From an uncultured Bacteroidales bacterium (GTDB lineage Bacteria > Bacteroidota > Bacteroidia > Bacteroidales > P3): 7,581 nt of DNA. Where the stretch lies: contig CAMURW010000071.1 of NCBI GenBank assembly GCA_947097635.1, positions 1-7,581 on the forward strand. The letters are read 5' to 3'. This document shows, piece after piece, positions 6,132 to 7,581 of this stretch; the stretch's first letter is position 1; the number at the start of each line of letters is the position of its first letter. The notes beneath the pieces were generated by a model, which made no database searches, had not been told where the DNA came from, and saw only the letters and a program-made list of their open reading frames with translations. The translations under genes were made by a program, and so were the position numbers.

Positions 6132-7274
6132 ATGAAATCGAGAAAAATTCATATCGGTTCCCTGGAGTTGGGCGGAGGCGCGCCTGTTCGTGTGCAGAGC
6201 ATGACCAACACCGACACGATGGACACACAAGCCACCGTGGAACAGACTCTACGGCTGGTGGGGGCAGGCTGCGAGATTGTCCGCATCACAGCACCAGACG
6301 TGAAGGCGGCACACAATCTGGAGAACATCAAGAGCGAACTGGCCAAGCGCAATTGCTATGTACCGCTCGTCGCCGACATCCATTTCAACCCCATCGCCGC
6401 CGAAGAAGCCGCCAAGGTTGTGGAGAAAGTGCGCGTGAACCCCGGCAACTACATCGACCGCAACACCGGCAAGCTGGAATGGAACGAACAGGAATATGCC
6501 GATGAACTGAAAAAGATAGGCGACAACATGGCACGCCTCATCGACATCTGCAAGCAGCACCACACAGCCATGCGCATTGGCACCAACCACGGCAGTCTCA
6601 GCCAGCGCATCGTGAGCCGCTACGGCAACACGCCAGAGGGCATGGCGCAGAGCGCCATAGAATTCGCAGAGGTGTGTGAGGCACAGGACTACCACGACCT
6701 GGTCTTCTCCATGAAAGCCAGCAACGTGAAGGTGATGGTGGACAGCACGCGTCTCTTTGTCCACAAGATGGAAGAACGCGGCATGAACTACCCCATCCAC
6801 CTGGGGGTGACGGAAGCCGGAGACGCCATGCTGGCGCGTCTGAAGAGTGCGGCAGGCATCGGTGCCCTGCTGATCGACGGCATCGGCGACACCATCCGCG
6901 TGTCCCTCACCGAAGACCCCGTCGCCGAGGTGCCGGTGGCCTACGACATACTGCAAGCGGTAGGAGCGCGCATCTCGCAATGCGAATATATCGCCTGCCC
7001 CAGCTGCGGACGCACGCAATACGACATACAACAGGCACTGCACGCCATCAAGGCACGCACCATGCAGCTCCAAGGCATCAAAATCGGCGTGATGGGCTGC
7101 ATAGTCAACGGTCCCGGCGAGATGGCAGATGCCAACTATGGCTACGTGGGCGCAGGCGCAGGCAAAATCACGCTTTACAAAGGCAAACAGGTGGTGCGGC
7201 AAAACATTGACCAAGCCAATGCCGTGGAAGAGTTGGTGAAACTTATAAAAGAAAGCGGCGACTGGACAGACTGA
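6132..7274 (+). CDS. ispG: 4-hydroxy-3-methylbut-2-enyl diphosphate synthase IspG
   Basis: IspG (GcpE) converts 2-C-methyl-D-erythritol 2,4-cyclodiphosphate to HMBPP, the penultimate step of the MEP isoprenoid pathway, using a [4Fe-4S] cluster in the cytoplasm. Residues 1 to about 270 form the TIM barrel (VQSMTNTDT at 21-29, VADIHFNP at 80-87, VRVNPGNY at 100-107, MRIGTNHGSLS at 147-157, HLGVTEAG at 223-230, GDTIRVSLTEDP at 252-263). The cluster domain follows, with Cys289 and Cys292 (CPSCGR), Cys323 (GCIVNGPGE) and Glu330 as expected ligands. The barrel reads like the plant, Chlamydia and Bacteroidetes form, which normally has an extra A* domain of over 200 residues between these parts. Here the barrel passes almost directly into the cluster domain, giving 380 residues, near E. 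coli length. The frame is continuous and all key residues remain, so it should be active. It starts 22 bases after the Smr gene, possibly from its own promoter. Confidence 0.95.
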   Translation: MKSRKIHIGSLELGGGAPVRVQSMTNTDTMDTQATVEQTLRLVGAGCEIVRITAPDVKAAHNLENIKSELAKRNCYVPLVADIHFNPIAAEEAAKVVEKVRVNPGNYIDRNTGKLEWNEQEYADELKKIGDNMARLIDICKQHHTAMRIGTNHGSLSQRIVSRYGNTPEGMAQSAIEFAEVCEAQDYHDLVFSMKASNVKVMVDSTRLFVHKMEERGMNYPIHLGVTEAGDAMLARLKSAAGIGALLIDGIGDTIRVSLTEDPVAEVPVAYDILQAVGARISQCEYIACPSCGRTQYDIQQALHAIKARTMQLQGIKIGVMGCIVNGPGEMADANYGYVGAGAGKITLYKGKQVVRQNIDQANAVEELVKLIKESGDWTD

Positions 7275-7306
7275 ACGCAAATCCCGAACGCACAAATATT
7301 AACGCA
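7274..7306 (+). repeat. Three spaced AACGCA copies between ispG and the lipoprotein gene
   Basis: AACGCA occurs at 7274-7279, 7287-7292 and 7301-7306, with starts 13 and 14 bases apart. Each copy is followed by AT-rich sequence. They fill most of the 51-base gap, and the first copy begins on the last base of the ispG stop. The regular spacing suggests possible regulator-binding sites. No -7 promoter box or terminator hairpin is visible in the gap. Confidence 0.35.
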
Positions 7307-7325
7307 TTAATTATACACAACAACA

Positions 7326-7581
7326 ATGAAGAAAATTTTATTACCCCTCCTGGCGGTTGCTGCCTTCCTTACGCTGGCCTGCAACAACGACCACCTGAAA
7401 GGAACCGAGTGGCTGCGCACCGTGAACGACAGCGTGAAAATAAACGACAAATATCGTAGATACGTATACACCAACGACATGGTGCTAGACGGCAAAAGCA
7501 CAGGCTATATCTCGCAGGAACTGAGATGGATAGGAGGTGCCTCCACCGACTCCATAGAACGCGACAGCATCCTCTCCAACG
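7326..7581 (+). CDS. Putative lipoprotein, C-terminus beyond the window
   Basis: Only the first 85 codons are present, and the frame is open to the last base. The start has the form of an exported lipoprotein: Lys2-Lys3, a hydrophobic stretch from Ile4 to Ala18, and Cys19 followed by polar residues (NNDHLKG). The lipobox is imperfect, since positions -3 to -1 before the cysteine read TLA where the consensus prefers Leu-Ala/Ser-Gly/Ala. After signal peptidase II cleavage the protein would be anchored to a membrane facing the periplasm or cell surface. No clear acidic surface-export signal follows the cysteine. The mature part is rich in charged residues (EWLRTVNDSVKINDKYRRYV), with no motif I recognise. 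The ATG has an A-rich SD-less leader (ACACAACAACA). Family and function are unknown. Confidence 0.75.
   Translation, partial: MKKILLPLLAVAAFLTLACNNDHLKGTEWLRTVNDSVKINDKYRRYVYTNDMVLDGKSTGYISQELRWIGGASTDSIERDSILSN

Noticed and set aside
6249..7295. Long open frame (348 codons) on the - strand opposite ispG
   Set aside because: It has no recognisable motif and low-complexity His/Val/Ala-rich sequence. It is the expected shadow of a GC-biased + strand gene with strong conservation in ispG.

Overview
The window reads as housekeeping DNA from a member of the Bacteroidales, most like Prevotella, Bacteroides or Muribaculaceae. Four observations support this. Promoter-like sites resemble the Bacteroidetes -7 element (TAnnTTTG). 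Most genes lack a Shine-Dalgarno site and have A-rich leaders instead. One gene is a DUF2027-like/Smr protein, a combination typical of Bacteroidetes. The IspG barrel is of the plant/Chlamydia/Bacteroidetes type. Coding DNA is moderately GC-rich and the short intergenic gaps are AT-rich. All seven genes lie on the + strand. There are no tRNA or rRNA genes, insertion sequences, CRISPR arrays or phage genes, and no gene-free stretch reaches 300 bases.

Layout: a promoter-like leader (1-84) precedes sufB (85-1533), a scaffold subunit of Fe-S cluster assembly. It is followed not by sufC/sufD but by a 91-base gap with a perfect 16-base palindrome, an SD-like site with no start codon, an imperfect direct repeat and a GNRA hairpin. 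Next come a SpoU/TrmH-family RNA 2'-O-methyltransferase (1625-2167) and a small cysteine-rich C_GCAxxG_C_C-family protein (2205-2630). An overlapping 17-codon mini-ORF (2617-2670) ends exactly where an HD-domain phosphohydrolase gene (2671-3918) begins.

The HD gene, mpl (3915-5399, murein tripeptide ligase) and a DUF2027-like/Smr gene (5396-6109) are joined by two ATGA overlaps, so they are very probably co-transcribed and translationally coupled. ispG (6132-7274, MEP isoprenoid pathway) follows after 22 bases and has its own promoter-like site. A 51-base gap with three spaced AACGCA copies leads to a putative lipoprotein gene cut by the window end (7326-7581).

Functional links are loose. 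Mpl recycles cell-wall peptide, IspG supplies isoprenoids (including the undecaprenyl carrier for cell wall) and is a [4Fe-4S] enzyme, and SufB helps build such clusters. I see no clear new multi-gene system. The most unusual points are a compact IspG that seems to lack the A* domain usual for its group, an Smr protein whose middle is a short coiled coil, an Mpl with an inserted charged segment, a sufB separated from sufCD, and structured or repeated intergenic DNA.
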